Source: Nocardia neocaledoniensis
Lineage (GTDB): Bacteria; Actinomycetota; Actinomycetes; Mycobacteriales; Mycobacteriaceae
Length of the DNA stretch: 64,000 nt
Reading direction: 5' to 3'
NCBI RefSeq assembly: GCF_029868625.1
Contig: NZ_JARWOJ010000234.1
Coordinates: forward strand, 1 to 64,000
Shown one piece after another: positions 1 to 8,334 of this stretch. The notes beneath the pieces were generated by a model. It ran no database searches. It was not told where the DNA came from and was given only the letters and a program-made list of their open reading frames with translations. How positions within the stretch are numbered: position 1 is the stretch's first letter; the number at the start of each line of letters is the position of its first letter. The translations under genes and the position numbers were made by a program.

Positions 1-143
1 TGGCCCAACCCCGCCAAAACCCCCCCCCCAACCCCCCGGGGGGGTTTCCCCTGGGGGGGGCCCCCAAACCGGGCCCCCCTCCCTGGCCCTTCCTTTCTCG
101 TCCACTCCCGCAACCCCATCCGCGACTGAAACCCCTGGCCCCC
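1..143. other. Low-complexity G/C-run window start
   Basis: The first ~95 bases are made almost wholly of C and G homopolymer runs broken by short A or T runs, including alternating C-runs and G-runs that could fold back on themselves. No gene is seen. This could be a replicon end, a GC hairpin, or low-quality consensus at a contig end; the sequence alone cannot tell these apart. Confidence 0.5.
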
Positions 144-170
144 ATGACTTCTCCGGAAGGACTTACTCCG

Positions 171-875
171 ATGACATTCACGATGTTCGACCGCTCCCGC
201 TGGACCACCGCCGATGAGGCCCGCGCTCGCCGCGGCGTCGTGGCCCGTGCGGCCGGGCCCACCGGCCCCTGGACCGGCGATATCCTCGTTCACCCCGGCG
301 GGTACCGCTCCCGTTTGTGGGTCACTGCCTACAGCGGCGAGTTGTTCGCCTGCGGGGACGACCCCGATTACGGCTTCATTCTCGATCCCGACGGGAGCAT
401 CGACTACACCGGCACCTCCGGCATGTACGGCAACAAGTGCATCGACCGCGAAAGCCTGACCAGTGTCCCCGGAGCCGAGGTGGCACCGTTCTGGCTCGAC
501 CGTCACGACGAGGAGATGCCCGGTGACGTGCTGACCTTCACCACCGAGGTGCGTGTCTGGCAGACCACTGAAACGGTGCCCAGCGTCTACGAGGCGGTCG
601 CCCAGCGCATCTACACCGACGGCAGCTTCGACACCGTGATCACCGCGTACGAGGCCAGGGCCATCGCCGAGGGATGGGCCGGGGAGCACTATTGCCCGAA
701 CTTGGCCGAGTGGGTGAACGGCCGCTCCGGTATCGACCGGGCCGTGCTGATCGCCGAAGCCCGAAAGCTCTGGGATGACCTGAGCTTGCACGTGGAGGAC
801 TGGCCGCACGCCGGGGAGCCCGAACCCAGCATCGCCGCCGCGGCGGCGCTCACGGCGTTCCTGGAGGGCTCCTAG
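171..875 (+). CDS. Hypothetical protein, 234 aa
   Basis: Unrecognised acidic, soluble protein with no signal peptide or membrane segment. The ATG at 171 is preferred over the in-frame ATG at 144 because GGAAGG lies 10 bases before it. A central part rich in Gly, Tyr and Asp (roughly residues 35-95) is followed by a helical C-terminus ending in an Ala-rich stretch. Third codon positions are strongly G/C, as expected for a real actinobacterial gene. It is followed after 3 bases by a possible small basic peptide gene and then by an excisionase-like gene, so it may be the first gene of a small plasmid operon. Confidence 0.6.
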   Translation: MTFTMFDRSRWTTADEARARRGVVARAAGPTGPWTGDILVHPGGYRSRLWVTAYSGELFACGDDPDYGFILDPDGSIDYTGTSGMYGNKCIDRESLTSVPGAEVAPFWLDRHDEEMPGDVLTFTTEVRVWQTTETVPSVYEAVAQRIYTDGSFDTVITAYEARAIAEGWAGEHYCPNLAEWVNGRSGIDRAVLIAEARKLWDDLSLHVEDWPHAGEPEPSIAAAAALTAFLEGS

Positions 876-878
876 GAC

Positions 879-1001
879 ATGGCTCGGGCGGCCGGCGAAG
901 CCTCGGTCGCGAAGACCGCAGCTCGGACACGCCAGGCCGCCCGAAAGTGCCCCACTCGCAAAAGAAGGGCATCGCCAAGCTTAGCAAGCGAATCGCCCTG
1001 A
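879..1001 (+). CDS. Possible small basic peptide, 40 aa
   Basis: A short frame starting three bases after the previous stop, with GGAGGG (863-868) 10 bases before the ATG. The product is rich in Arg, Lys and Ala, with a cluster of basic residues near its middle (TRKRR), as in small nucleic-acid-binding proteins. No family is recognised. The tight spacing and Shine-Dalgarno site support translation; the length makes chance occurrence possible. Confidence 0.3.
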   Translation: MARAAGEASVAKTAARTRQAARKCPTRKRRASPSLASESP

Positions 1002-1046
1002 TTCGACACTTCGACACCCCGCCACCGCGAGAGAGAAGAAGCGACG

Positions 1047-1550
1047 ATGATCCCCACCGCGCCGACAGCCGACCACCACGCCGGAGCTGCCGCCGACCAC
1101 AATGAGGGCGTGGGAACCCTGATCACGTTGAAGGAATGGGCCGAACAGCGCGGCCGCAGCTATGGCTCGATCCGCAACAACTGGACCGGTCGCGACGACT
1201 TCCCGGCCCCGAAGCAACCCCGCCCGCGCACCGGCAAAGGCACCCCCGCCCCGGAGTACGACTCCGACGAGCTCGATGCCTTCGCCGAGCGCTGGGAAGC
1301 CGCCAACCGGCCGGCTCCCTTCCTCATGCCCGACGGGCCCGACGAGTTCCGCACCCTCGGCGCCATCGCCCGCCTGCTCGGCGTCGACGGCAAGACCGTG
1401 ACCCAATATCGCGAGACCTTCGACGAGAAGGTCGAGCACGAGGACCGCGGGGCCCGCACCGTCTACCGCACACGCGGAGTCGTCGAGGTACTCAATGAGC
1501 GGCGCGGGAAGGGCCTGACCCGCCCGCACCTGCGTCAGGCCGCCGAATAG
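1047..1550 (+). CDS. Excisionase/MerR-like DNA-binding protein with two HTH units
   Basis: 167 aa. Two helix-turn-helix-like segments can be read, each followed by a short wing: one around residues 26-60 (ITLKEWAEQRGRSYGSIRNN) and one around 103-150 (LGAIARLLGVDGKTVTQYRE, then an Arg/Tyr-rich wing). This layout resembles the excisionase/HTH_17 group used as recombination directionality factors and plasmid regulators. The first ~20 residues are low-complexity. An integrase lies ~3.2 kb downstream, so a directionality role is possible but unproven. A long palindrome follows its stop. Confidence 0.6.
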   Translation: MIPTAPTADHHAGAAADHNEGVGTLITLKEWAEQRGRSYGSIRNNWTGRDDFPAPKQPRPRTGKGTPAPEYDSDELDAFAERWEAANRPAPFLMPDGPDEFRTLGAIARLLGVDGKTVTQYRETFDEKVEHEDRGARTVYRTRGVVEVLNERRGKGLTRPHLRQAAE

Positions 1551-1580
1551 GCCCAGCCAGGCCGCAGGCCAGCGGGACAA

Positions 1581-1614
1581 CTCGCATTCCAAAACGGCCG
1601 TTTTGGAGTGCGAG
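1581..1614. repeat. 34-bp palindrome centred on AAAACGGCCGTTTT
   Basis: Two 17-base arms with a single G:T pair at 1587/1608 surround a perfect core (1591-1604). It lies between the convergent genes ending at 1550 and 1739, so it may be a bidirectional terminator, although no T-run follows. The core arms AAAACG and CGTTTT recur at 9661-9674 and 40071-40084, which favours a protein-binding site. Confidence 0.6.
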
Positions 1615-1738
1615 GCCGCAGCTAGAAATTAGGTTGACCGGAAGTTCTCAAGCCGCCTACCGTGTTCCCGTACGCCCCGGGTCCGCCTCTGCTGAGCATG
1701 CCGCCCGGGGCACGGCTGTATCTGGGCCCGAAGCCGGG

Positions 1739-2572
1739 TCACAGGATCGTCAGCGAGATCGCCATGAGGTCGTAGAAGCCGTGGCAGGAGATCGCGGGCC
1801 ACAGCGAGCGGGTGTAAAGCACCAACCCGGTGTAGATCGCTCCACCGATCGCAGAAGTCACGAGGTTCATCGGGCCGTACTCGGCATGCGCCACAGCGAA
1901 CAGCGCGATGCTCAGCCCCGCGACGGCCGCCACAACAGGGAACCTGACCCAACGAGGGATGGTGCGCGCGCCGACAGCTCGCTGTGTCAGCAATACGAGT
2001 GCGCGGTAGCGGATCTCCTCCGGCACCGCAGCGACCAGGAACGGGTACAGCACCGTCGCGCCGAGCGTGCCGTTGCGGGTGAGTATCTCCGCCCGCTCGG
2101 CGTTCGCTCGTACCTGGTCGGGGTCGGACACAGGATGCCATACCGTGCCGATCAGGGTGTCGAGCCCGAAGTGCACCGCCGCCAGGAGCACAGGGACGAC
2201 AAGGCACCACGCTATCAGCGGCCGGCGGCGCCACCGCGCGGGCTCGGGACGACGAAACCCGAGCAGCCCGCACACGATCCACGTCTCGGTCAGCATCGAC
2301 GACCGCGGTCGCACTGTGAACGCGCCGATGCCGATCAGAGCGACCGCGAGGAGGCCGAAGCAGAACGCGATGGCAACCGCCAGCGGCGTGTCTCCCAGAA
2401 CCACCGCGTAGCTGCAATACACCAGTGGATATGCCAGCGTCACCGCCGCCATCCCCCGGAAGAACACGCGCGACCACGGCGGCCGCGAACGGGTTCTGGA
2501 GTGATCCGTTACCGCACAACTGCTCACGCTCGCTCCGGCAGAGCTGAGTGCGGGTGAATCCGCTGCCATCAA
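1739..2572 (-). CDS. CPBP-family intramembrane metalloprotease
   Basis: 277 aa membrane protein with about seven hydrophobic segments. It carries the family's signatures in order: the Glu-Glu-x-x-x-Arg motif (EEIRYR, ~185-190), the second motif FAVAHAEYG (~225-233) with His229, and a late HGFYDL (~264-269). These residues bind zinc and form the active site of CAAX-prenyl-protease/bacteriocin-processing (CPBP, Abi) enzymes. In bacteria the family is linked to bacteriocin maturation, immunity and signalling; the substrate here is unknown. It stands alone on the minus strand, with 156 bases of promoter DNA before it. Confidence 0.85.
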   Translation of the reverse strand: MMAADSPALSSAGASVSSCAVTDHSRTRSRPPWSRVFFRGMAAVTLAYPLVYCSYAVVLGDTPLAVAIAFCFGLLAVALIGIGAFTVRPRSSMLTETWIVCGLLGFRRPEPARWRRRPLIAWCLVVPVLLAAVHFGLDTLIGTVWHPVSDPDQVRANAERAEILTRNGTLGATVLYPFLVAAVPEEIRYRALVLLTQRAVGARTIPRWVRFPVVAAVAGLSIALFAVAHAEYGPMNLVTSAIGGAIYTGLVLYTRSLWPAISCHGFYDLMAISLTIL

Positions 2573-2728
2573 TTCCCCCTGTCCCTCGCAGCTTCCGCTG
2601 CGCCGTCAGTTACCTGACGTCGGTCATAGCATCACATCGCTGGCCCGCGACCCGTACGCGACGCTCGGTGGGGCATTCGGCGCGGCGAGAATGAATGCTC
2701 AAGTCGCAATAGCTGTATAACTAGATGT

Positions 2729-3187
2729 TCATCTATGGGCGGGATGGTCGGGACAGAGGAGCCCCCCGCCCTCCTGCTCGCGCCAACCCTGGTCCATCAA
2801 CCATGTGAGGACGGTCGTGGGGACTTTCCCCTTGGCGCGCAGCGCGATTGCGAGTGCCCCGACAAGCAGCGGCCCGCCATGGTCGCAGGCCGCGCACTCG
2901 ACATCGGCGATTTGCTGTGGTGGCCGCGGGCGACAGCGGTTGCAGTAGCGGCGCTCGGTTGGGGTGTCCGGCTGGTCGGGGTCGGGCACGAGCCAGACGA
3001 CCTTCACGTCCTCTCGCAGGCGCCCGCGTGCACTTTCCCCCTTCGCGGGGTAGCCACACTCCGGGTTGGGGCAGGTGTGCAGTCCAGCCGACCGGTGGGG
3101 CTGTGACGGCCGTGCGGGCGGCTGCTCGACTTCGGGCTCCCACAGGCCCAGCTGCCCCGGCACCTGGGGATACGTCGCCGGTTCCAT
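2729..3187 (-). CDS. Hypothetical zinc-ribbon-like protein, 152 aa
   Basis: Four cysteine pairs or near-pairs are visible: CPNPEC (~39-44), CNRC (~81-84), CAAC (~98-101) and a final Cys near the C-terminus followed by DHPAHR. Such spacing suits one or two zinc ribbons. The N-terminus is Pro/Gln-rich. The ATG is preceded by AGGAGG at ~10 bases. No family is recognised; small Cys-rich proteins like this are common on actinobacterial plasmids and phages. It is divergent from the gene at 3340. Confidence 0.6.
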   Translation of the reverse strand: MEPATYPQVPGQLGLWEPEVEQPPARPSQPHRSAGLHTCPNPECGYPAKGESARGRLREDVKVVWLVPDPDQPDTPTERRYCNRCRPRPPQQIADVECAACDHGGPLLVGALAIALRAKGKVPTTVLTWLMDQGWREQEGGGLLCPDHPAHR

Positions 3188-3220
3188 CGGGTTCAGACCT
3201 CCTGTCGCAAGTTCTAGTTA

Positions 3221-3320
3221 TTCGAGTGTATCGAAAACATCTGAATCCGGCGGCGTTCGCGGTTCCGAGTGCGGTGATTGCGTTGTAATGGTGCAGCGCC
3301 TACGCTGCACCATTACAACG
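3221..3320. promoter_or_regulatory. Divergent control region with two inverted repeats
   Basis: Between the genes starting at 3187 (minus) and 3340 (plus). Site one is TTCGA-gtgta-TCGAA (3221-3235). Site two is a perfect 18-base inverted repeat, CGTTGTAATGGTGCAGCG (3281-3298) and its complement (3303-3320), around a 4-base spacer. The second repeat ends 19 bases before the ATG at 3340, so it could be an operator, a leader hairpin or a recombinase site; two tyrosine-recombinase genes follow downstream. Confidence 0.55.
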
Positions 3321-3339
3321 CTCATGAAAGAGGGTCAGC

Positions 3340-4734
3340 ATGTTGGGAGTCGTGCCGCTCGCGAACGGGCTCAGCACCGATCATCCAGTTCCGTCGTTGC
3401 CGTTCGTAGACGACCTTCACATACCCGTGGACGACCCGGAAGACATCGAGGGGGTAGGCCGGGGACGTGACGAAAAGACCTGGGGCCGTTTCGATTACAG
3501 CACCGGCGGTCAGCGCTGGTGGGCATTCACTACCGATCCACGCCGTCCCGAGTTCGCATGGTCGATCCACTACCATCCCGACCACGGGCGCACCGTCTTG
3601 CTGGTGCGCGATGAGGACGCTGCTGGCCTCCATGAACTCTGGGCCGCCTGGGACGCAGGCCGACCCTCGCCGCTGCTGTTCCGATCTGGGGGCTACTGGT
3701 GGGACGGCACATCTTGGTACCGCCCGCGACAAGTGGTCGACACCGTCGCCGGCGGCTACGCCCTTCGGCAGGTCGCCAACGCCGAAACTGTCACAGCAGC
3801 ACATCAATTGGCGTCCACCCCAGCCGATCCCGGACGCGGCCGCCTGCTTTCAGTCGAGGATGTCCGACTCGACAGCGAGGGATCACCGCACTGGCTCGAC
3901 GATCTCGCGCTCTGGGAGCACTTGCGGACCAGCGACGGCCGCCCTCTCGAAGACTGCGTGGTCAGTCTGCATGCCCCCGAACTGGCCGCGGACCAGCTCA
4001 TCAACGCCACCCAGCTCGCGGCCATGGCGGGACTGGCGCCGGGCACTGTGCGCGGATATCGCGCTCGCGGGGAGGGGCTGTTGCCCGACCCTCAATTGGT
4101 CCTCGGGGGCAGGGCATTGTGGTCCCGGCCTGTCGCCGCCGACTGGGTCGAAGCCCGTGAGCGGTCAGCCGCCGGGATCGGGGAGGTACTCGCCACCAGC
4201 CCCGACAACCCGATGCCACGCGGAGTCGCCGCGCTGTTCGACCGGCTCACGGAGGAGTACACCCACTACTTCTGGGGCGTCCCGAAACGACGGCGTTGGT
4301 GGGTCATCGGACAGCGCAACAAGGAGCAAGTCACCGCGGTCGCCCGAGACCTCGCGCTCTTCGTGATCAACGACCTCGACCGGATCGCGGGCATGGACAA
4401 CCAGCGCGACACCCTGTTCTACGCGCTGCGCGACCAGTTGCGGCGGGGAGAGCGGCTACGCCCCTCCAGCGACTGGATCATGATCGCGGGCCCTGTCGCC
4501 AGGAACCTGGACTGGCTCATCGCGCACAACCCGGCGCGCGCACGAAGCTTGGTGGGTGAGGTCGTCGGCGAAGCCGACCGCTCGCCCGAGTTGCAACTCA
4601 GCCGGGGCACTATCGCACGCACGCTCCGCGAATGCCTTCGCGTGTCGGGCACGCTCCCGGCTGAGGTCTACGACGGGTTCTTCGAACGCGCACTGCCCGC
4701 TGGCCTGGAGAACACGACGACGCAGACCGACTGA
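3340..4734 (+). CDS. Hypothetical plasmid protein with central HTH-like segment, 464 aa
   Basis: Not assigned to a family. The first ~130 residues are Trp- and Tyr-rich (GGQRWWAF, GGYWWDGTSWYRP). Around residues 220-275 a segment reads as a MerR-like helix-turn-helix and wing (INATQLAAMAGLAPGTVRGY then LGGRALWSRPVAADWVEAR). The C-terminal ~180 residues are helical with many Arg. AAAGAGGGTCAGC before the ATG gives a weak ribosome-binding site. It is transcribed toward the two integrase-type genes and may belong to the recombination module. Confidence 0.6.
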   Translation: MLGVVPLANGLSTDHPVPSLPFVDDLHIPVDDPEDIEGVGRGRDEKTWGRFDYSTGGQRWWAFTTDPRRPEFAWSIHYHPDHGRTVLLVRDEDAAGLHELWAAWDAGRPSPLLFRSGGYWWDGTSWYRPRQVVDTVAGGYALRQVANAETVTAAHQLASTPADPGRGRLLSVEDVRLDSEGSPHWLDDLALWEHLRTSDGRPLEDCVVSLHAPELAADQLINATQLAAMAGLAPGTVRGYRARGEGLLPDPQLVLGGRALWSRPVAADWVEARERSAAGIGEVLATSPDNPMPRGVAALFDRLTEEYTHYFWGVPKRRRWWVIGQRNKEQVTAVARDLALFVINDLDRIAGMDNQRDTLFYALRDQLRRGERLRPSSDWIMIAGPVARNLDWLIAHNPARARSLVGEVVGEADRSPELQLSRGTIARTLRECLRVSGTLPAEVYDGFFERALPAGLENTTTQTD

Positions 4735-4781
4735 CCTCGACACTTCGGGGCCGCTTCCAATCCGCCGACACAGAACATTTT

Positions 4782-6074
4782 GTGCCAGTGAGGATGTCGG
4801 CCCACACGGCTAAGCTCCTCCACATGACCGGCATGGAGATCGAGGTCTACCACCCGGCGGCGGCACCGGCGCTGGCCGACGCGGAGATCGACCGCATTCG
4901 GGAGGTGCTGACGCCTCTTGGAATTACCGATGTGGACTCCGACGCGGAATTGGCATTGGCGCCGCTGCCGTCGCTGTCAAGCGAGGATCTCCGGCTCATC
5001 GGGGAGTCCACCGCCACCGCCCAGGCCCGCAACACGATTCGCTCCTACGCGACGGACTGGCGGCGGTTCGAGCGCTGGTGCGCGGTGAACGCTACGCAGG
5101 GACACCAGGCGCTGCCCGCCCATCCACTCACCGTGGCCCTCTACATCAGCGAAGCCGCCGCACTGCGCGATAGCAAAGGACGACGCCGCTACGCTCCGCC
5201 GACCTTCACCCGATGGGTTGCCGCGATCGGGGACCGCCACCGGGCGGCCGGCTACCCGCATCCGGGCTCGGCACGGATCGTCGCCGAGGTACTGACCGGC
5301 ATCCGGAGGGCCTGCCGAGAGAAGGGCGAGCGCCGCCCCAAACGCGCCGAACCGGTCCTCGTCGACGACGTGCGCGAGCTCGTCACCCATGCCCGCCGCC
5401 AGGCGGTGAACGACGCTCAGCGCATCGCCGCCCACCGCGACGCCGCGCTGCTGCTGATGGGGTTCACTGGCGCGTTCCGTGCCTCGGAGATGACCGAGCG
5501 CTGGATTGAGGACATCACTCCGCACAGGCTCGACGGCCTCCACGTCCGGCTGCGCATCTCGAAGGGATCGCAGGAAGAGGAAGTGGTGGTCGCACTCCCA
5601 CGGGGCAGCGAGCCCGCAACATGCCCGCCGTGCGCGTGGCGGCGCTGGCTCGACCTCGTGGCAGCGCGCGACGCCGGCGGCCGCATTGCTGTGCAGCAGC
5701 TGCTGAACAAGACCGACGACTACTGCGAGCGGCACGTGTGCCGCAGCCGCTGGCCCGAACTCACCAGCCCGCGAAACCCCGCCTTCCGTGCGGTCGACCG
5801 CCACGGGAACATCGCATCTACCGCGCTGACGGCCGAAGCCGTCGGCGATATGCTGCGCCGCCGATTAATGGCAGTCGGGTACGACAAAGAGACCGCAGCC
5901 TTATTTGCGGGCCATTCCCTTCGCAGCGGCTTCGTCACGCAGGGCTACCGACTCGGCGCCAGCGACTACGAGATCCAGCGCCAAACCCGACACAAGTCAG
6001 TCGCCATGCTCCGGGTGTATGCCCGTGAACACGCTCCTCTGGTCGGCAACGCCGCCACCCGGCTGCCATGGTGA
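4782..6074 (+). CDS. Tyrosine recombinase / integrase
   Basis: 430 aa from the GTG at 4782; in-frame ATGs at 4794, 4824 and 4833 are alternatives, and no site has a convincing Shine-Dalgarno. An N-terminal SAM-like DNA-binding region (residues ~75-180; NTIRSYATDWRRFERW) precedes the catalytic domain. Catalytic residues are visible: Arg233 in GAFRASEM, His378 and Arg381 in GHSLRSGF, His404 and nucleophile Tyr413 in HKSVAMLRVYAREH. It should break and rejoin DNA through a 3'-phosphotyrosine, as integrases and plasmid resolvases do. Its stop overlaps the next gene by 7 bases, so the two are translationally coupled. Confidence 0.9.
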   Translation: MPVRMSAHTAKLLHMTGMEIEVYHPAAAPALADAEIDRIREVLTPLGITDVDSDAELALAPLPSLSSEDLRLIGESTATAQARNTIRSYATDWRRFERWCAVNATQGHQALPAHPLTVALYISEAAALRDSKGRRRYAPPTFTRWVAAIGDRHRAAGYPHPGSARIVAEVLTGIRRACREKGERRPKRAEPVLVDDVRELVTHARRQAVNDAQRIAAHRDAALLLMGFTGAFRASEMTERWIEDITPHRLDGLHVRLRISKGSQEEEVVVALPRGSEPATCPPCAWRRWLDLVAARDAGGRIAVQQLLNKTDDYCERHVCRSRWPELTSPRNPAFRAVDRHGNIASTALTAEAVGDMLRRRLMAVGYDKETAALFAGHSLRSGFVTQGYRLGASDYEIQRQTRHKSVAMLRVYAREHAPLVGNAATRLPW

Positions 6075-7018
6075 GCGATGCCCTCACCGCGCGCTACCGC
6101 TATGACTACTCCCGCTTCGCTGACTGGTGCGCCGTGCACGGCCATACGCCGATGCCCGCCCACCCGAGCGTGGTCGGCGAGTACCTGGCGTCCGCGCCGA
6201 CGGCACCGTCAACCCAACGAGGCCGCCTCAGTGCCATCAACTGGGCGCACCGCAATGCCGGATTTCCCCCACCCGGCCGATCACCATACGTCCGCAACTT
6301 GATGAATCCTGCCCGCGCCGCCAGGACCGAGCGGCTTCACGGACTGATCGAAGCGGCCCTGCCGAACCTTCCTACCTGGGGCTGGCCTGCGGGGCTATTC
6401 GGCCGCCGCGACGCGGTCCTACTCCACCTAGCCCGCTCCGGCCTCTCCTTTCCTCTCATCGCAGGACTTGATCGATCCGAGGTCGTGATCCGCTCGGACC
6501 GCATCGAGATCGGCGCCGGGCACCTCGTAGTCCTTCGTGCCGCCGACGACCGCGCGATCTGCCCCGTCGCCGCTTTCCGACGTTGGGCGGCAGTCCTCGC
6601 TGTCATACACCGGCCGACCGCGACCTATCTTCTGGAGCAGCACCTCGAGCGCGAGACGCTCCCTGAGCGCATATCTCCTGCGGTCCACACCACAGGCCCG
6701 CTGCTCTTTGCCCTCGACCGGGACGGCAACCCGGCTCTCGATCCCTCGCCACTCACCCCCGGGTCGATCGGGGCAATCACCGCCGCGCACATTCTCGGCA
6801 GGATGCCAACCCATCGCCCACGGAAACGCCGTCGGGACGACGGCGTCAACTTCGTCCATGACCCCACCTTCGAGCGTCAGGGCCCGCCCCTCGGCGACGA
6901 CCACTTCGACCACGGTCTCGCAGCCCGGCGACGCGCAGTGGAATCCATGGCTGACATCGAAGCCCTGCTCGATGCAGCAGAAGCGGAAGCTGACCGAGTG
7001 CTGGCGATGTGGGGGTAA
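6068..7018 (+). CDS. Catalytically degenerate tyrosine-recombinase partner
   Basis: 316 aa. The N-terminus (RYRYDYSRFADWCAVHGHTP) aligns with the SAM-like domain of the preceding recombinase (SYATDWRRFERWCAVNATQG), and residues 112-138 (GRRDAVLLHLARSGLSFPL) match the start of a catalytic domain. The Arg expected after the Gly is replaced, and no His-x-x-Arg box or C-terminal Tyr follows; the C-terminus is instead basic (HRPRKRRRDD) and then helical. It is probably a structural or DNA-binding partner of the active enzyme. The gene is intact, so decay into a pseudogene is less likely. Confidence 0.65.
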   Translation: MVSDALTARYRYDYSRFADWCAVHGHTPMPAHPSVVGEYLASAPTAPSTQRGRLSAINWAHRNAGFPPPGRSPYVRNLMNPARAARTERLHGLIEAALPNLPTWGWPAGLFGRRDAVLLHLARSGLSFPLIAGLDRSEVVIRSDRIEIGAGHLVVLRAADDRAICPVAAFRRWAAVLAVIHRPTATYLLEQHLERETLPERISPAVHTTGPLLFALDRDGNPALDPSPLTPGSIGAITAAHILGRMPTHRPRKRRRDDGVNFVHDPTFERQGPPLGDDHFDHGLAARRRAVESMADIEALLDAAEAEADRVLAMWG

Positions 7019-7404
7019 ACCGCGGTTTACCCTCATTGAAGTTTGCGTGGGAAGTTCTCGCCTTGTGGCCGATGGTCCGTGAGGGGTAAACCGCGGTTTA
7101 CCCCTCCACGCTCGCTGAGAATGCAGGCCGCCTCGATCCGCCGGAAGTTAGTCGGGGGCCATGCGGTAAACCGCGGTTTACCCCGCCGAAGTGGTTGTGT
7201 GGGAAGTTTCGCCAACAGCTCGAATGCCATGCGTCGGACCGACGGAAGGCTCGGAGACGGCGCGCCACCGGCGGCGGCCACGGACACCCCCGGGTAAACC
7301 GCGGTTTACCGCATGGAGCACATCGCCCGACTGCACGAATTGATCACGTGAATTGAGTCGGGGCCGGTAGACCATTGGTCCACCGGCCCCGAAACTTCCC
7401 ACAC
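7013..7404. repeat. Candidate centromere array, parB side
   Basis: Four copies of the perfect palindrome GGTAAACCGCGGTTTACC lie at 7014-7031, 7086-7102 (embedded in a 26-bp palindrome, 7081-7106), 7165-7182 and 7293-7310. Between them are copies of G(T/C)GTGGGAAGTTTC at 7045-7057 (one mismatch) and 7197-7210, and an inverted copy at 7391-7404. The array follows the end of parB and the same two motifs recur beyond parA (9687-9870). It contains no gene. Arrays like this next to parAB usually serve as parS sites or iterons. Confidence 0.7.
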
Positions 7405-7416
7405 AGGGGCGAGGGA

Positions 7417-8334
7417 TTACTCGTCTTCCTTCGACGTAGCCATCTGATTCAGCTGCTCGATCAACTCGTGCACACCACCTCGATCGAGATGGACGAAGAG
7501 CGCGGAGGCGAGAACTGTGGTGTCGGCGTCCCACTTCTTGAGCGTCTTGACGATCTTCACGGTGTCGACATCGCGCCTCGACGTATTCGACTCCGACGTC
7601 TCGCCCGCTTGCTCCCTCTCCTTCTTCTCCAGCTGAGCCTTCCAGCGGGCGACCTGCTCCTCAGCGGGAACTCGGCCGAGTTCCCGGGCTTCTCGGATAG
7701 CGAGCTCGCCCGCCCGAAGCTTCGCCTGAAGCTCTGGCGTGAGCTTCAGAAGCGCCCGCCGTTGAGACACCCACATTTTCGTCTTGCCGAGAATCTGCCC
7801 GGCCCGCGCTCCGTTGCCCTCGCAGTCCGAAACCAACGCCTCGACGGCCTTCGCTTCTTCGATTACGTCAAGGTTCTCCCGTTCGACGTTCTCTCGGATG
7901 GACGCCGCCCGCAGACTCGCCCTCGAGTCAGCCACTTCGTCTTTGCGAACGCACTCAAGGGTCGTCCGGCCGAACTTTCGGGCAGCCTCCAGACGTCGGC
8001 AACCGTTGATGACGACGTACTTGGCATCACCCAGCTCCGACTCCAGCTCGGGCCAGAGCTTCAGGTACGCCTCTCGGCCGATGATCAATGCCGGTTGCAG
8101 CTGAATCTCGATGATAGAAGCGAGATCGTCCACATCCATGATCTCGCGCGGGTTCAACGGATTCGCAACGAGATCTTCCAGCTTGATCTCCAGTGGCGCC
8201 CCATTGACCACTACCTCGGGTGTCGGCCCCTTCGCAGGCGAACTGGCTCGTGCGTTCACACCGTCGACCGTGGAGTTCTTCCCAGTGGAACCAACCAGGT
8301 CGGCGAGGTTCGCACGACCGCCCCGGCCGGCCAT
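7417..8334 (-). CDS. parB: ParB-family partition protein
   Basis: 305 aa, encoded directly after parA with overlapping stop and start (TGATG). The N-terminal ParB/sulfiredoxin-like domain begins near residue 45 (IKLEDLVANPLNPRE), contains YVVINGCRRLEAARK (the usual GxRR-type box, ~105-120), and is followed by RENVERENL and a helix-turn-helix (~165-195, GQILGKTKMWVSQRRALLKL). The last ~80 residues are Lys/Glu-rich then hydrophobic, fitting a dimerisation domain. It should bind the nearby palindromes and act with ParA to segregate the replicon. Confidence 0.88.
   Translation of the reverse strand: MAGRGGRANLADLVGSTGKNSTVDGVNARASSPAKGPTPEVVVNGAPLEIKLEDLVANPLNPREIMDVDDLASIIEIQLQPALIIGREAYLKLWPELESELGDAKYVVINGCRRLEAARKFGRTTLECVRKDEVADSRASLRAASIRENVERENLDVIEEAKAVEALVSDCEGNGARAGQILGKTKMWVSQRRALLKLTPELQAKLRAGELAIREARELGRVPAEEQVARWKAQLEKKEREQAGETSESNTSRRDVDTVKIVKTLKKWDADTTVLASALFVHLDRGGVHELIEQLNQMATSKEDE

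Noticed and set aside
1634..2557. Plus-strand frame of 307 codons opposite the CPBP protease
   Set aside because: The minus-strand product has the complete CPBP motif set and membrane helices; the plus-strand product is Arg/His-rich with no recognisable fold.
7013..7404. Reading the palindrome array as an integrase attachment site
   Set aside because: It lies next to parB rather than at a gene end, and the motif recurs on the far side of parA, which fits a centromere better.
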